Source: Alicyclobacillus sp.
GTDB taxonomy: Bacteria; Bacillota; Bacilli; Alicyclobacillales; Alicyclobacillaceae
Assembly (NCBI GenBank): GCA_023511725.1
Contig: JAIMAY010000004.1
Span: forward strand, 1 to 32,983
Direction: 5' to 3'
Length of the DNA: 32,983 bases
Part shown: piece after piece, positions 14,368 through 22,303 of the stretch
Numbering within the stretch: position 1 is the first letter of the stretch
Layout: each line of letters opens with the position of its first letter
Position numbers and translations under genes: made by a program
Notes under the pieces: model-generated
Told to the model about the DNA's origin: nothing
What the model saw: the letters and a program-made list of their open reading frames with translations, nothing else
Database searches by the model: none

Positions 14368-15498
14368 ATGACAACTCGTGTGGCTATCAACGGTTTCGGC
14401 AGGATCGGCAGGATGGTGTTCCGGCGCGCGGCGGAGATGCCGGATGTGGAAGTGGTGGCGGTCAACGGCACGGCGGATCCGGAAACACTGGCGCACCTCC
14501 TGAAGTACGATTCGATTCACGGGACGTGGGATCAGTCGGTGGAGGTGACGGACGGCGGATGGATGCTGGGGAACCGGTTCATTCGGCTGTTCTCCACGCG
14601 GGACCCGCACGAGTTGCCGTGGGGCGAGCTGGGTGTCGATGTGGTGATTGAGGCGACCGGCAAATTTCGCACGCGCGAGACGGCGGGTGTGCACCTGGCG
14701 CAGGGGGCGCAACGGGTGATCATCACGGCGCCGGCGAAGAGCGAAGCTGACGCGGACTTGACGGTTGTGATGGGTGTGAACGAGGAACAGTTCAATCCAG
14801 ATCAGCACTTCATCATCAGCGGAGCATCGTGCACGACGAACTGCCTCGGCCCGGTGGTGAAGGTGCTGCACGAGGCGTTCGGCATTGAAAGCGGGCTCGT
14901 GACGACGGTGCACGCGTATACCAACGACCAGCGGAACCTCGACAATCCGCACAAGGACCTGCGGCGGGCGCGTGCCTGCGGGCAGTCCATTATCCCGACG
15001 ACAACGGGTGCGGCCAAGGCCATCGGCCTCGTCATCCCCGAGCTTCGCGGTAAGCTCAACGGTCTCGCGCTGCGGGTGCCGACGCCGAATGTGTCCATCG
15101 TGGACCTGGTGGCGCAGACCGAGCGGCCGGTCACGCGCGAAGCGGTGAACGATGCGCTGCGGCGGTTTGCGGAGGGTCCGCTGGCGCACGTGCTGGGCTA
15201 CACGGAGGAGCCGCTGGTGTCCGTCGATTTCAACGGGGACGAAAGGTCCGCCATCGTCGACGGCGCCTCCACGATGACCCTCGGCGATCACTCGCTCAAA
15301 GTCCTCGCCTGGTACGACAACGAGTGGGGCTACTCCTGCCGCATTGTCGATCTCGCCTCCCACATCGGCCGCACCGTCACCGCGCGCCGTCAGGGTGGCT
15401 CGCGCCGCGATGCGTCGGCCGGCACCGAGCGCGCGCTGGCCTCGCGCCGCACGATGGAGGCGCAGACCGCGGCCGACGGCGCCGTGCTGTCGCGCTGA
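14368..15498 (+). CDS. gapB: Glyceraldehyde-3-phosphate dehydrogenase, GapB type
   Basis: 376 residues. NAD(P)-binding INGFGRIGR is at 8-16; the active site is SCTTNC (Cys155) with His182. TVHAYTNDQRNLDNPHKDLRRARAC and RVPTPNVS are standard. After the second beta strand the protein has NGTADPETLAHL, not the NDLTD of NAD-dependent GapA. The loss of that Asp and the general match to B. subtilis GapB point to the NADP-using gluconeogenic type. About 35 residues beyond the normal end (from TVTARRQGG...) are Arg/Ala-rich and unusual. ATG 14368 has AGAGGGG about 10 nt upstream. CcpN-like boxes precede it, and inverted 52-bp repeat arrays flank it. Confidence 0.92.
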   Translation: MTTRVAINGFGRIGRMVFRRAAEMPDVEVVAVNGTADPETLAHLLKYDSIHGTWDQSVEVTDGGWMLGNRFIRLFSTRDPHELPWGELGVDVVIEATGKFRTRETAGVHLAQGAQRVIITAPAKSEADADLTVVMGVNEEQFNPDQHFIISGASCTTNCLGPVVKVLHEAFGIESGLVTTVHAYTNDQRNLDNPHKDLRRARACGQSIIPTTTGAAKAIGLVIPELRGKLNGLALRVPTPNVSIVDLVAQTERPVTREAVNDALRRFAEGPLAHVLGYTEEPLVSVDFNGDERSAIVDGASTMTLGDHSLKVLAWYDNEWGYSCRIVDLASHIGRTVTARRQGGSRRDASAGTERALASRRTMEAQTAADGAVLSR

Positions 15499-15574
15499 GC
15501 CCAGCCGCGCGGCGCGGGTTGGCGCGGGGGGGGGGCGGCCGCACGGACGCACGGACGGGTGCCCTCGCCTCGTT

Positions 15575-15797
15575 TGCTCGCCCCGCCGGCTGCGTCTCGG
15601 CGCTGGATAAGGCGAAAAAACCGCCTTATTCGCGTCGGTGGGGGCGCGATCGCGCTGGATAAGGCGAAAAAACCGTCTTATTCGCCCCGCCGGCTGCGCC
15701 TCGGCGCTGGATAAGGCGAAAAAACCGCCTTATTGGCCCCGCCGAAGCCGCCGCTGCGCCGGATAAGGCGAAAAAACCGCCTTATTCGCGCCGCCAC
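15575..15797 (-). repeat. 52-bp repeat array downstream of gapB, four copies, inverted
   Basis: The 29-bp core GGATAAGGCG-AAAAAA-CCGCCTTATTCGC recurs at 15605, 15657, 15709 and 15761, again with a period of exactly 52 bp. Cores differ at only one base each at most. ATAAGGCG and CGCCTTAT are perfectly complementary around an A6 loop. The three 23-bp linkers differ in sequence (GTCGGTGGGG..., CCCGCCGGCT..., CCCGCCGAAG...) but not in length. Its reverse complement aligns without gaps to the unit at 13953-14178, at roughly three quarters identity. The A-run recurs about every five helical turns. No U-run follows, so it is not a normal terminator array. Confidence 0.93.
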
Positions 15798-15980
15798 CGC
15801 GCGCCCTGTCACCGCGCACCCTGCCTAGGCCGTCGCCTCCGCGCCGCCGCCCCGCCGAAGCAGCCGTCGCGCCCCGGCATCGCCATCGTTCCGCCCATCC
15901 TGCCCGCGCCCGATCCGGCCCCTCAGCCGGCTCGGGCGCTTTCCTTGTGTCCGCCACCCGACTTTTGTAAGCTAATACGG
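15798..15980. other. Intergenic, no feature recognised
   Basis: GC-rich sequence between the repeat array and the cysteine desulfurase. TTGTGT and TAAGCT spaced by 17 bp just before the ribosome site could be a weak promoter, but it would leave almost no leader. Likewise 15499-15574, after gapB, holds only a G-run and short ACGGACGC direct repeats. Confidence 0.3.
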
Positions 15981-15995
15981 AAAGGAGGGGGCGTC

Positions 15996-17180
15996 GTGGA
16001 ACTGTACTTCGACACGGCGGCGACGACACCGCTGCTGCCGGAGGTGCGCGAGGCCATCGCGGAGGTCCTCGACGTGTACGGGAATCCGTCGTCGCTGCAC
16101 CGCAAGGGCATGGAGGCGGAGGAGCGGTTAACGCGGGCGAGATCGGCCGTGATCCGCTGTCTCGGCGTGCAGGATGGGCGCGTGGTGTTCACCGGCGGTG
16201 GCTCGGAGGCCAACAACCTGGCCATCTTCGGCACGGTGCGGCGGTTCGCGCAGCGCGGGCGGCACGTGGTGACGACGCGCATCGAGCACCCGTCGGTGTT
16301 GGAGGCGTTCCGCGCCCTCGAGCGGCAGGGTTGGTCGGTGACGTATGTGGCGCCGGATGCGGACGGTGTGGTGCCGGCGGAACGTGTGCTGGCCGCGGTG
16401 CGCGACGATACCGTGCTCGTCAGCATGATGCACGTCAACAACGAGACCGGCGCGATTCAGCCGGTGGAAGCTGTGGGGGCGGCGTTGCGGGATAGGCCCA
16501 CCGTCATCTTCCATGTGGACGGCATCCAGGCGTTCGGCAAGATCCCGGCGTGCGCAGCGCGCGCAGGGGCGGACCTGTACACGGTGTCCGGGCACAAAAT
16601 TGGCGCGCCCAAAGGCGTCGGTGCACTGTGGCTGCGGCCGGGGCTGGACATTGAGCCCCTCGTGTACGGTGGGGGCCAGGAGTTCGGGCTGAGGTCGGGG
16701 ACGGAGAACGTGATGGGCATCCATGCGCTGGGCGTCGCGGCGGAGCGGGCGGCCGCCGAGGTGGAGACGGCGTGGACGCAGGTGCAGGCGCTGTGCGATC
16801 AGCTGCTGGCCGGGCTGCAGGAGGTGCCGAACATTGTGCTGCGCCGGCCGCGTCAGGCATCGCCTTACATCGTCGGCGTCAGCTTCCCCGGCTTGCGCGG
16901 CGAAGTGCTGGTGCATGCCTTCGAGCAGGAGGGGCTGTATGTGTCCACCGGCTCCGCCTGTTCCACGCGCGGCGGACATGCCCGCGGTAGCCATGTACTC
17001 GAGGCGATGGGCTGGTCCGACGAGGAGCGCACCGGTTCCGTGCGCATCTCCCTCGCGCGCTGGCACACCGCGGCGGACGTGGAAGCGGCGCTGGCTGTGA
17101 TGCGCAGACAGGTGACATGGCTGTACGAACTGCTCGGTCCTGCAACACCATCGCGCGGGCGCGCTCGGCGCAGAGGCTGA
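15996..17180 (+). CDS. Cysteine desulfurase (NifS/IscS family) paired with thiI
   Basis: 394 residues, a PLP enzyme that takes sulfur from cysteine as a protein-bound persulfide. The start YFDTAATTPL, IEHPS (His98), HVDGIQAFGK (Asp175), the PLP lysine in SGHKIGAPKG (Lys201) and the sulfur-accepting Cys in STGSACST (Cys322) are all present. GTG 15996 is chosen because AAAGGAGGGG is 6 nt upstream; the longer frame has no support. thiI begins 21 bp after its stop. That pairing is the same as nifZ-thiI in B. subtilis, where the desulfurase serves 4-thiouridine formation. No Fe-S scaffold gene is nearby. The C-terminal tail is Arg-rich. Confidence 0.9.
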   Translation: MELYFDTAATTPLLPEVREAIAEVLDVYGNPSSLHRKGMEAEERLTRARSAVIRCLGVQDGRVVFTGGGSEANNLAIFGTVRRFAQRGRHVVTTRIEHPSVLEAFRALERQGWSVTYVAPDADGVVPAERVLAAVRDDTVLVSMMHVNNETGAIQPVEAVGAALRDRPTVIFHVDGIQAFGKIPACAARAGADLYTVSGHKIGAPKGVGALWLRPGLDIEPLVYGGGQEFGLRSGTENVMGIHALGVAAERAAAEVETAWTQVQALCDQLLAGLQEVPNIVLRRPRQASPYIVGVSFPGLRGEVLVHAFEQEGLYVSTGSACSTRGGHARGSHVLEAMGWSDEERTGSVRISLARWHTAADVEAALAVMRRQVTWLYELLGPATPSRGRARRRG

Positions 17181-17201
17181 GCGTAGAGAGAGAGGGCGAA
17201 G

Positions 17202-18413
17202 ATGGGTCAGATCATCGCGAGATACGGCGAGATCAGCCTGAAAGGGCAGAATCGGTCCGAATTCGAGAAGGTCCTGGTGCAGAACATGCGCAGGGCCGTC
17301 TCACCGTGGCCAGGGGTGCACGTGGCGAGGGGGCAGGGGCGGATTGTCATTGAGACCGGAGATCACCCGGTCGATCCCGTCCTCACCGCGCTCTCCCGCG
17401 TCTTTGGCATCGTCTCGCTGAGTCCCGTGCGCAGCGCGGGTCTCAGCGAAGAGGCCATCGGCGCGGAGGCGGTCGCCTTGGTGCAGGAGGCGCTGGCCAG
17501 CGGCGAGATGCCGCGGCGGACGTTCAAGGTGGAGGTGCGCCGCGCCAATAAACGCTTCCCCATCCCATCGCCGGAGTTGGCGAGACGCCTGGGCGGCGTC
17601 ATCCTCAAATCCGTGCCGGGCCTGCACGTCGACGTGCATCACCCGGATCTGACGGTGAACGTCGAGGTGCGGGACGTCGAGGCGTTTGTCTATGGCAGGA
17701 CTGTCCCCGGGTTGGGCGGGTTGCCGGTGGGCGTGAGTGGGAAGGTGGGGCTGCTGCTCTCGGGCGGGATCGACAGCCCGGTAGCAGGTTGGCTCGCGAT
17801 GAAGCGCGGCGCGCAGGTGGAGGCCATCCATTTCCACAGCTACCCATTCACCAGTGAGCGTGCGCTGCAGAAGGTGGAATCCCTGGCACAGGTGCTCGCC
17901 GATTGGGGCGGTCGGGTGGTGCTGCACGTCGTGCATTTTACGGAGGTCCAGACGGAGATCCGCAAGCACTGCCCGGAACCGCTCACCATCACCATCATGC
18001 GCCGCATGATGATGCGGATTGCCACGGACATCGCCAGGCAGCGGGGGCTGTTGGCGATTGTCACGGGGGAAAGCCTGGGTCAGGTGGCCAGCCAGACGCT
18101 GGAGAGCATGTACACCATCGGCAGTGTCACGCGCCTGCCCATCCTTCGGCCGTTGGTGGCGGAGGACAAAGTGGACATCATCCGGCGCGCGCGCCAGATT
18201 GGCACGTATGACATCTCCATCCTGCCCTATGAGGACTGCTGCACGGTGTTTGTGCCGAAAAACCCGCGGACGCGGCCGAAGCCGGACGAAGCCGAGGCCG
18301 CCGAGACGCACCTCGATGTGGAGGCGCTCACCGCCAGTGCCGTGAAGCGGACGGAGATGAAGGTTTTTCACGCGCGCCGCGGGGTTGAGCGTTCCCTCTC
18401 CGGCACACCCTAA
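17202..18413 (+). CDS. thiI: tRNA 4-thiouridine synthetase ThiI
   Basis: 403 residues. An N-terminal ferredoxin-like and THUMP region (about 1-165, IIARYGEISLKGQNR at the start) binds tRNA. The PP-loop ATP site is SGGIDSP (187-193), and YEDCCTVF (about 347) holds the conserved Cys pair region. There is no C-terminal rhodanese domain, as in the shorter Bacilli proteins. The enzyme adenylates U8 of tRNA and inserts sulfur delivered by the upstream desulfurase. ATG 17202 follows GAGAGGGCGAAG. A small basic protein gene starts 22 bp downstream and may be in the same operon. Confidence 0.95.
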   Translation: MGQIIARYGEISLKGQNRSEFEKVLVQNMRRAVSPWPGVHVARGQGRIVIETGDHPVDPVLTALSRVFGIVSLSPVRSAGLSEEAIGAEAVALVQEALASGEMPRRTFKVEVRRANKRFPIPSPELARRLGGVILKSVPGLHVDVHHPDLTVNVEVRDVEAFVYGRTVPGLGGLPVGVSGKVGLLLSGGIDSPVAGWLAMKRGAQVEAIHFHSYPFTSERALQKVESLAQVLADWGGRVVLHVVHFTEVQTEIRKHCPEPLTITIMRRMMMRIATDIARQRGLLAIVTGESLGQVASQTLESMYTIGSVTRLPILRPLVAEDKVDIIRRARQIGTYDISILPYEDCCTVFVPKNPRTRPKPDEAEAAETHLDVEALTASAVKRTEMKVFHARRGVERSLSGTP

Positions 18414-18435
18414 ACCGCGAAAGGGTGTGGTGGAA

Positions 18436-18657
18436 ATGCGGTGGTTGGTGCGCCTGATCCGCGGCGGCATCACCCTGTATGGATATTGGTCGCTGTTTCG
18501 CAATCGGCGTTGGCTGGCCATGCTGGTGGCGGCCTGGCGCCTGTGGCGGCGGCGCCCGCTGCGCGACGCGCGGCGGCGTGCTCAGTGGCTGTTCGTCACC
18601 GCCGGCGAGCCGGCCATCTACCGGCGGCGGGGTGTGCGCCGGATTGGCAGTCGTTAG
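18436..18657 (+). CDS. 73-residue Arg/Trp-rich basic protein
   Basis: The sequence (MRWLVRLIRGGITLYGYWSLFRNRRWLAMLVAAWRLWRRRPL...) has one or two short amphipathic or hydrophobic stretches and a strongly basic C-terminal half. It might bind membranes or nucleic acid. No family was recognised. ATG 18436 follows GGTGTGGTGG; GTG 18427 or 18430 in the same frame are alternatives. It lies 22 bp after thiI on the same strand. Codon use resembles the neighbours. Confidence 0.5.
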   Translation: MRWLVRLIRGGITLYGYWSLFRNRRWLAMLVAAWRLWRRRPLRDARRRAQWLFVTAGEPAIYRRRGVRRIGSR

Positions 18658-18783
18658 CGTTCCGTGACGGCAGCGGCCTTTCCGCTGTCGCTGGTGGGCC
18701 TGGCCGCCACACGCCGTGAGCGAGCGGGTGTATACGCGGTGGCCTCGCTTTGGCGCGATGTTCCAAATTTGTGTACAGGCCGA

Positions 18784-18812
18784 GTATAGTTCCTTGCGTA
18801 AACGGGCATAAC
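18784..18812 (+). promoter_or_regulatory. Sigma-F-like forespore promoter of rsfA
   Basis: GTATA (18784-18788), 15 bp, then GGGCATAAC (18804-18812). This matches the sigma-F/sigma-G pattern GYWTA-N15-GGNNANANT except for the last base. In B. subtilis rsfA is a forespore gene under sigma-F, so the assignment fits the gene that follows. Confidence 0.6.
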
Positions 18813-18853
18813 ATAACTAGTTTCCGCCTCTTCCCAGCGGGGGAGGGGCCAGG

Positions 18854-18886
18854 ATGTCCGTGAAAGCGAGGGAAACAGTACTGTGA
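18854..18886 (+). CDS. 10-residue leader peptide overlapping the rsfA start
   Basis: ATG 18854 follows GGGGGAGGGG by about 6 nt, the best ribosome site in this interval. The frame reads [10 protein letters not shown] and stops at TGA 18884-18886, overlapping the rsfA GTG (18883) in GTGA. This suggests translational coupling of rsfA to a short leader. The peptide itself may be irrelevant. Confidence 0.4.
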   Translation: MSVKARETVL

Positions 18887-19530
18887 CGCGGCAAAACGTA
18901 CGGACCATGCGGCAGGATGCGTGGACCGCGGAGGATGACCAGATTCTCGCGGAGGTCGTGCTCAAGCATATCCGCGATGGCAGCACGCAACTTGCCGGAT
19001 TCAACGAGGCCAGCCGGCGCCTGGGCCGAACCGCGGCGGCCTGCGGCTTCCGCTGGAACGCCTTCGTGCGCAAGCAGTACAAGCCCGCCATCGAGGTGGC
19101 CAAAGAGGAACGCAAGGAGCGTAAGTCGCAGAAGGTGCAGGCGCAGCTGGAGGGGGGCGATTATGATCACCCCACCGCCACGCTGATGAACTGGGCGCAG
19201 GTGCTGCGGTTTTTGCGCCAGGAGAAAAACACCGCGCAGATGTGGGCGTCGCGCTGGCGGCAAGCGGAGCGTCAGTGCGCCGAGTGGAAGGATAAGTTCG
19301 AGAAGCTCGACAAGGAGTACCGCAAGCTGAAGGAGGACCACGACCAGCTGGTGCGCGATCACGCCCAGATTGTGGCGGACTACCGCAAGCTGGTGGAGAT
19401 TGTCGAACGGGCGCGCAAAGCTGCATTTTTGCCGGAGACGGATCCCGAGGCCGGATTCATGTACCGGATAGACGAGTATGGGACGCTGGATCGGATTCAA
19501 CCCGGTGAGGCCATGTCGCAAGCGGAGTGA
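18883..19530 (+). CDS. rsfA: Prespore-specific regulator RsfA (YlbO)
   Basis: 215 residues. The N-terminal Myb/SANT-like domain, [28 protein letters not shown]...[25 protein letters not shown] (about 10-68), is close to B. subtilis RsfA. A basic linker and a long coiled coil (about 105-185, heptads around [19 protein letters not shown]) follow. In B. subtilis RsfA modulates sigma-F-dependent genes in the forespore. GTG 18883 is used; ATG 18907 is an alternative. The upstream sigma-F-like promoter and the downstream ylbP support the call, since ylbO and ylbP are neighbours in B. subtilis. Here ylbP is on the opposite strand. Confidence 0.9.
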   Translation: MTRQNVRTMRQDAWTAEDDQILAEVVLKHIRDGSTQLAGFNEASRRLGRTAAACGFRWNAFVRKQYKPAIEVAKEERKERKSQKVQAQLEGGDYDHPTATLMNWAQVLRFLRQEKNTAQMWASRWRQAERQCAEWKDKFEKLDKEYRKLKEDHDQLVRDHAQIVADYRKLVEIVERARKAAFLPETDPEAGFMYRIDEYGTLDRIQPGEAMSQAE

Positions 19531-19556
19531 CGCTCGCGACGGACGCACGCTGCACA

Positions 19557-19589
19557 AACAGCCCCAGGCATACGCTGGGGCTGTTTTTT
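19557..19589 (+). terminator. Rho-independent terminator of rsfA
   Basis: AACAGCCCCAG (19557-19567) pairs perfectly with CTGGGGCTGTT (19575-19585) over a 7-nt loop, running into TTTTTT. Confidence 0.95.
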
Positions 19590-19660
19590 ACGCCCCAGGC
19601 GCCACGACGGACGCGGGGCGAGCTGTCTTCACCGCACAGGAAGCATCCGGAGGGCGTTGA

Positions 19661-20107
19661 TCACGGCGTCCACACGTAGGGGTTCTGGCCTCGGTCGCGC
19701 ATGGGATCATACTTCACAGGCCGAAACCCGAGTTTGAGGAAGAACTCGTGCGCCCCGCAGCGCACATTGGTCTTGATGGGTTTGCCGAGCGACTGCGCGT
19801 ATTGCACCAGCGCACGTCCGTAGCCGCGCCCTTTATAGCCGGGGAGCACCTCCAGCTTCCACAGTTCGAAGTGGTCTCGCGGTGGGTCAAAATACCGGTC
19901 AAAGCGCGCTTCCACGGGATACAGGCTCATCCGTGCAATCAATCGGCCATCCTCATAGATGCCGTAAAACGGGGAATCGCTGTCGTTCTCGATGAGGTTG
20001 GCCTGCAGGTCCTCCAGCATCGACAGTTCCTCGAGGCCATTCTCGCGGAACTTTTTGAACTCCTCGAGCGTGCGGTAATTGATCTTCAGCCTTTCGACCG
20101 TCGCCAC
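19661..20107 (-). CDS. ylbP: GNAT-family N-acetyltransferase YlbP
   Basis: 148 residues. The order VERLKINYRTLEEFKKFRE...ELSMLEDLQANLIENDSDSPFYGIYEDGRLIARMSLY...LELWKLEVLP is almost that of B. subtilis YlbP. The acetyl-CoA site is LPGYKGRGYGRAL (Q/RxxGxG type, about 89-101). Substrate unknown. GTG 20107 has GGAAGGTGG 7 nt upstream; the longer frame has no support. It sits convergent to rsfA and divergent from the GerC-type gene. Confidence 0.9.
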   Translation of the reverse strand: MATVERLKINYRTLEEFKKFRENGLEELSMLEDLQANLIENDSDSPFYGIYEDGRLIARMSLYPVEARFDRYFDPPRDHFELWKLEVLPGYKGRGYGRALVQYAQSLGKPIKTNVRCGAHEFFLKLGFRPVKYDPMRDRGQNPYVWTP

Positions 20108-20229
20108 GGCAGATCCACCTTCCGTCCTGGGTGCACTCGTGATCACTTTCCATGTTAGCATGATTGCGCCCATCTTCGCCGCATGATCCCACTTCGCCCG
20201 AGTCACACTACGACGGGCAGGTGACGCAT

Positions 20230-21576
20230 GTGACGATGGGGAGAAACCATGCGGCCAGGGGGCGCTTCGCCCGGCTGCGCCGCTGCGCCGCCACAATCTG
20301 CGCCGTTGTCAGCCTGAGCCTTCTCACCGCAGGCTGCTTTGACCGCCAGGAACTCGAGCAGCAGGCATTCGTAACATCCATCGCCATCGACAAGGCGCCA
20401 GACGGTATGGTGGACTGCACCTTCCGCATCGCGCTTCCGGTCAACACCGCCGGAGGGTCGTCGAGCACCGGGAAGGATCCACAGGCGGGAACCACGCCGG
20501 TCACCTACCGCGCCCGGAGCATCACGGAGGCGATGGCACTGGCCAACACCAGCGTCGAGCGCGTGCTGACGTTCACGCATCTGACCTCCGTGCTGATTGG
20601 CGAGGACCTGGCGCGGGAGGGAATCAGCCAACAGCTGCAACCGCTGGTGCGCTACCGAGAGTTCCGGAGAACCGTGATGTTGGCCATCGCCAAGGGCAAG
20701 GCGCGCGACTTTCTCCTTTCGGATCAGCCGATGCTCGAGCGATCCCCCGCGCGCATGGCCGACGCCCTGGTCCAGGTGGGAGACTCCTCCGGCCTTATCC
20801 CCGGTGATAGGCTGCACGACTTTCTCACCGCCCTCGAGAATCCGCACGAGGACCCGGTGGCTTCGCTGGTCGCCGTCAACGCCGCCGTACAGCAGGATCC
20901 CCAGGGTAAGAGCGGGATCCAAGGGGACAATGTCTCGTACGACGCGGGCAGCATCCGTCGGGCCGGGGGCAATCCCGTGGAATGGGCGGGGACGGCCGTG
21001 TTCCAGGGCGATAAGCTGGTGGGTTACCTCAATGCCCGTGAGACCATCCTGCTGCAACTGTTGCGCGGGCGGCTGCGCCGCACCAAGCTGGAGTTCCCGG
21101 ACCCCCAGGATCCGACCAAAACCGTGGGGCTCATCCTCCGACGCGAGCGCTCGCCCCAATACGACATTCGCCTCAGCGACCCGCTGCGCGTCACCGTGCG
21201 GGTGCCTCTGGATGTGGATCTGACCTCTACCGAGGTGAAGACGGACTACACGCTGCCGGGCAACCGGGAATACCTGGAACGCCAACTCACGCACATGATG
21301 GAGCAGGAGATGGAGGCTCTTCTCATCAAACTGGAGCGGCAGTACCGGGCGGATGTGGTGCCCATCTCGCGCCAGGGACGTCCGAAGTTCGCCACATACC
21401 AGCAATTCGCGGCCTACCGATGGGAGGAAAAGCTGCCGGATGCGCAGTACCAAGTCCAGCCGGACCTTCATATCCGCCGCTTCGGCGTGCAGTTCGGGCC
21501 TGTGCAAAACCGCGCTGGCAACCTCCCCGCCGGCAACATTTCCGCCGAGTCCTCCGGCAATGCGGTGCAAAGGTGA
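20230..21576 (+). CDS. Ger(x)C family spore germination lipoprotein
   Basis: 448 residues. A basic start, a hydrophobic segment and the lipobox LLTAGC (Cys36) place it as a lipoprotein. GCFDRQELEQQAFVTSIAIDK is the typical start of GerAC-type proteins (usually GC.D..E......V..IGID). The C-terminal half (EVKTDYTLPGNREYLERQLTHMMEQEMEALLIKLERQYRADV) also fits. These proteins form a nutrient germinant receptor complex in the spore inner membrane with A and B subunits; neither gene is in the window. GTG 20230 is 5 nt after AGGTGA; ATG 20236 is an alternative. The insert after VNTAGG (SSSTGKDPQ) is low-complexity. Confidence 0.85.
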   Translation: MTMGRNHAARGRFARLRRCAATICAVVSLSLLTAGCFDRQELEQQAFVTSIAIDKAPDGMVDCTFRIALPVNTAGGSSSTGKDPQAGTTPVTYRARSITEAMALANTSVERVLTFTHLTSVLIGEDLAREGISQQLQPLVRYREFRRTVMLAIAKGKARDFLLSDQPMLERSPARMADALVQVGDSSGLIPGDRLHDFLTALENPHEDPVASLVAVNAAVQQDPQGKSGIQGDNVSYDAGSIRRAGGNPVEWAGTAVFQGDKLVGYLNARETILLQLLRGRLRRTKLEFPDPQDPTKTVGLILRRERSPQYDIRLSDPLRVTVRVPLDVDLTSTEVKTDYTLPGNREYLERQLTHMMEQEMEALLIKLERQYRADVVPISRQGRPKFATYQQFAAYRWEEKLPDAQYQVQPDLHIRRFGVQFGPVQNRAGNLPAGNISAESSGNAVQR

Positions 21577-21620
21577 CGCGCTTTGGGGCGCGTGCTGGTT
21601 GCGCCGCCTCTCGGTCGCGT

Positions 21621-22217
21621 TCACCAGAATTCCTCCCACTCCCATCCCCACGACGGACGGGCCTGGGTTGGGCGCTGCGCGGGCGCCCCCGCAGCCGCGG
21701 AATTCTGCGGTGGTGGCGCACTGTTCGCGCTGTGGCCGTTCGCCGCGGGCGCCTCGGGCAGAGGCTCGGCTGTCTGCGGCGGCGACGCGGTACGGCCGGA
21801 TTGCACCGCGGGTTGATCTCCGTCTCCGTTGCCGGCCTGCGCGCTCTGGCCGGCGTTTTTACCCCCGATACCCTGCAACTGCTCCGCCATCGCTTTGCTC
21901 AGCCATGCCACGATGGTGCCGAACAGCGGGTGTTTGACCCACTGCAGCAACCCACTCCCGTCGATCTCGCCCGATTTCCCGAGCCCCCCAATCCCCTGGC
22001 GGATGGCCGCGGACACGGCGATGACGAGCCGCAGGTAATCTGCGGTGGACAAGCCGAAGGCGTGGGCCTCGCGGCGCAGGGAGCGCAGCAACGAGGGCGG
22101 GATACGGGTGGCCGCTGTGCTCTCCTCCGCCTTCTGAGCTGGTTTGCGTGGCTTTCCGCCTGTGCCCGGTGGGCGGCCGCCGTGTCCTTGGCGCTGGCGG
22201 CCACGTCTCGCTGCCAC
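21621..22217 (-). CDS. Protein with RHH-like segment and disordered tail
   Basis: 198 residues. The N-terminus is basic (RRGRQRQGHGGRPPGTGGKPRKP), suggesting nucleic acid binding. TRIPPSLLRSLRREAHAFGLSTADYLRLVI (about 36-66) has the spacing of a ribbon-helix-helix DNA-binding domain. A helical stretch follows (LLQWVKHPLFGTIVAWLSKAMAEQLQG), then a Pro/Ala/Gln-rich tail ending in WGWEWEEFW. No family was recognised. GTG 22217 is 8 nt past AGGCGG; the frame is open to GTG 22226. It converges with the GerC-type gene. Coding is likely but not certain. Confidence 0.55.
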   Translation of the reverse strand: MAARRGRQRQGHGGRPPGTGGKPRKPAQKAEESTAATRIPPSLLRSLRREAHAFGLSTADYLRLVIAVSAAIRQGIGGLGKSGEIDGSGLLQWVKHPLFGTIVAWLSKAMAEQLQGIGGKNAGQSAQAGNGDGDQPAVQSGRTASPPQTAEPLPEAPAANGHSANSAPPPQNSAAAGAPAQRPTQARPSWGWEWEEFW

Positions 22218-22303
22218 GTCCGTCACCGCCTTTCATAGCATGGAATGCATGCGGTGCGGAGGGTGTGACAACGGCCCGCGCAAACCTTTGCGACGGTGAG
22301 GGC

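Noticed and set aside
15575-15797. The 52-bp array as a second CRISPR
   Set aside because: Only four copies, spacers of 23 bp that partly resemble each other, and the same unit inverted upstream of gapB.
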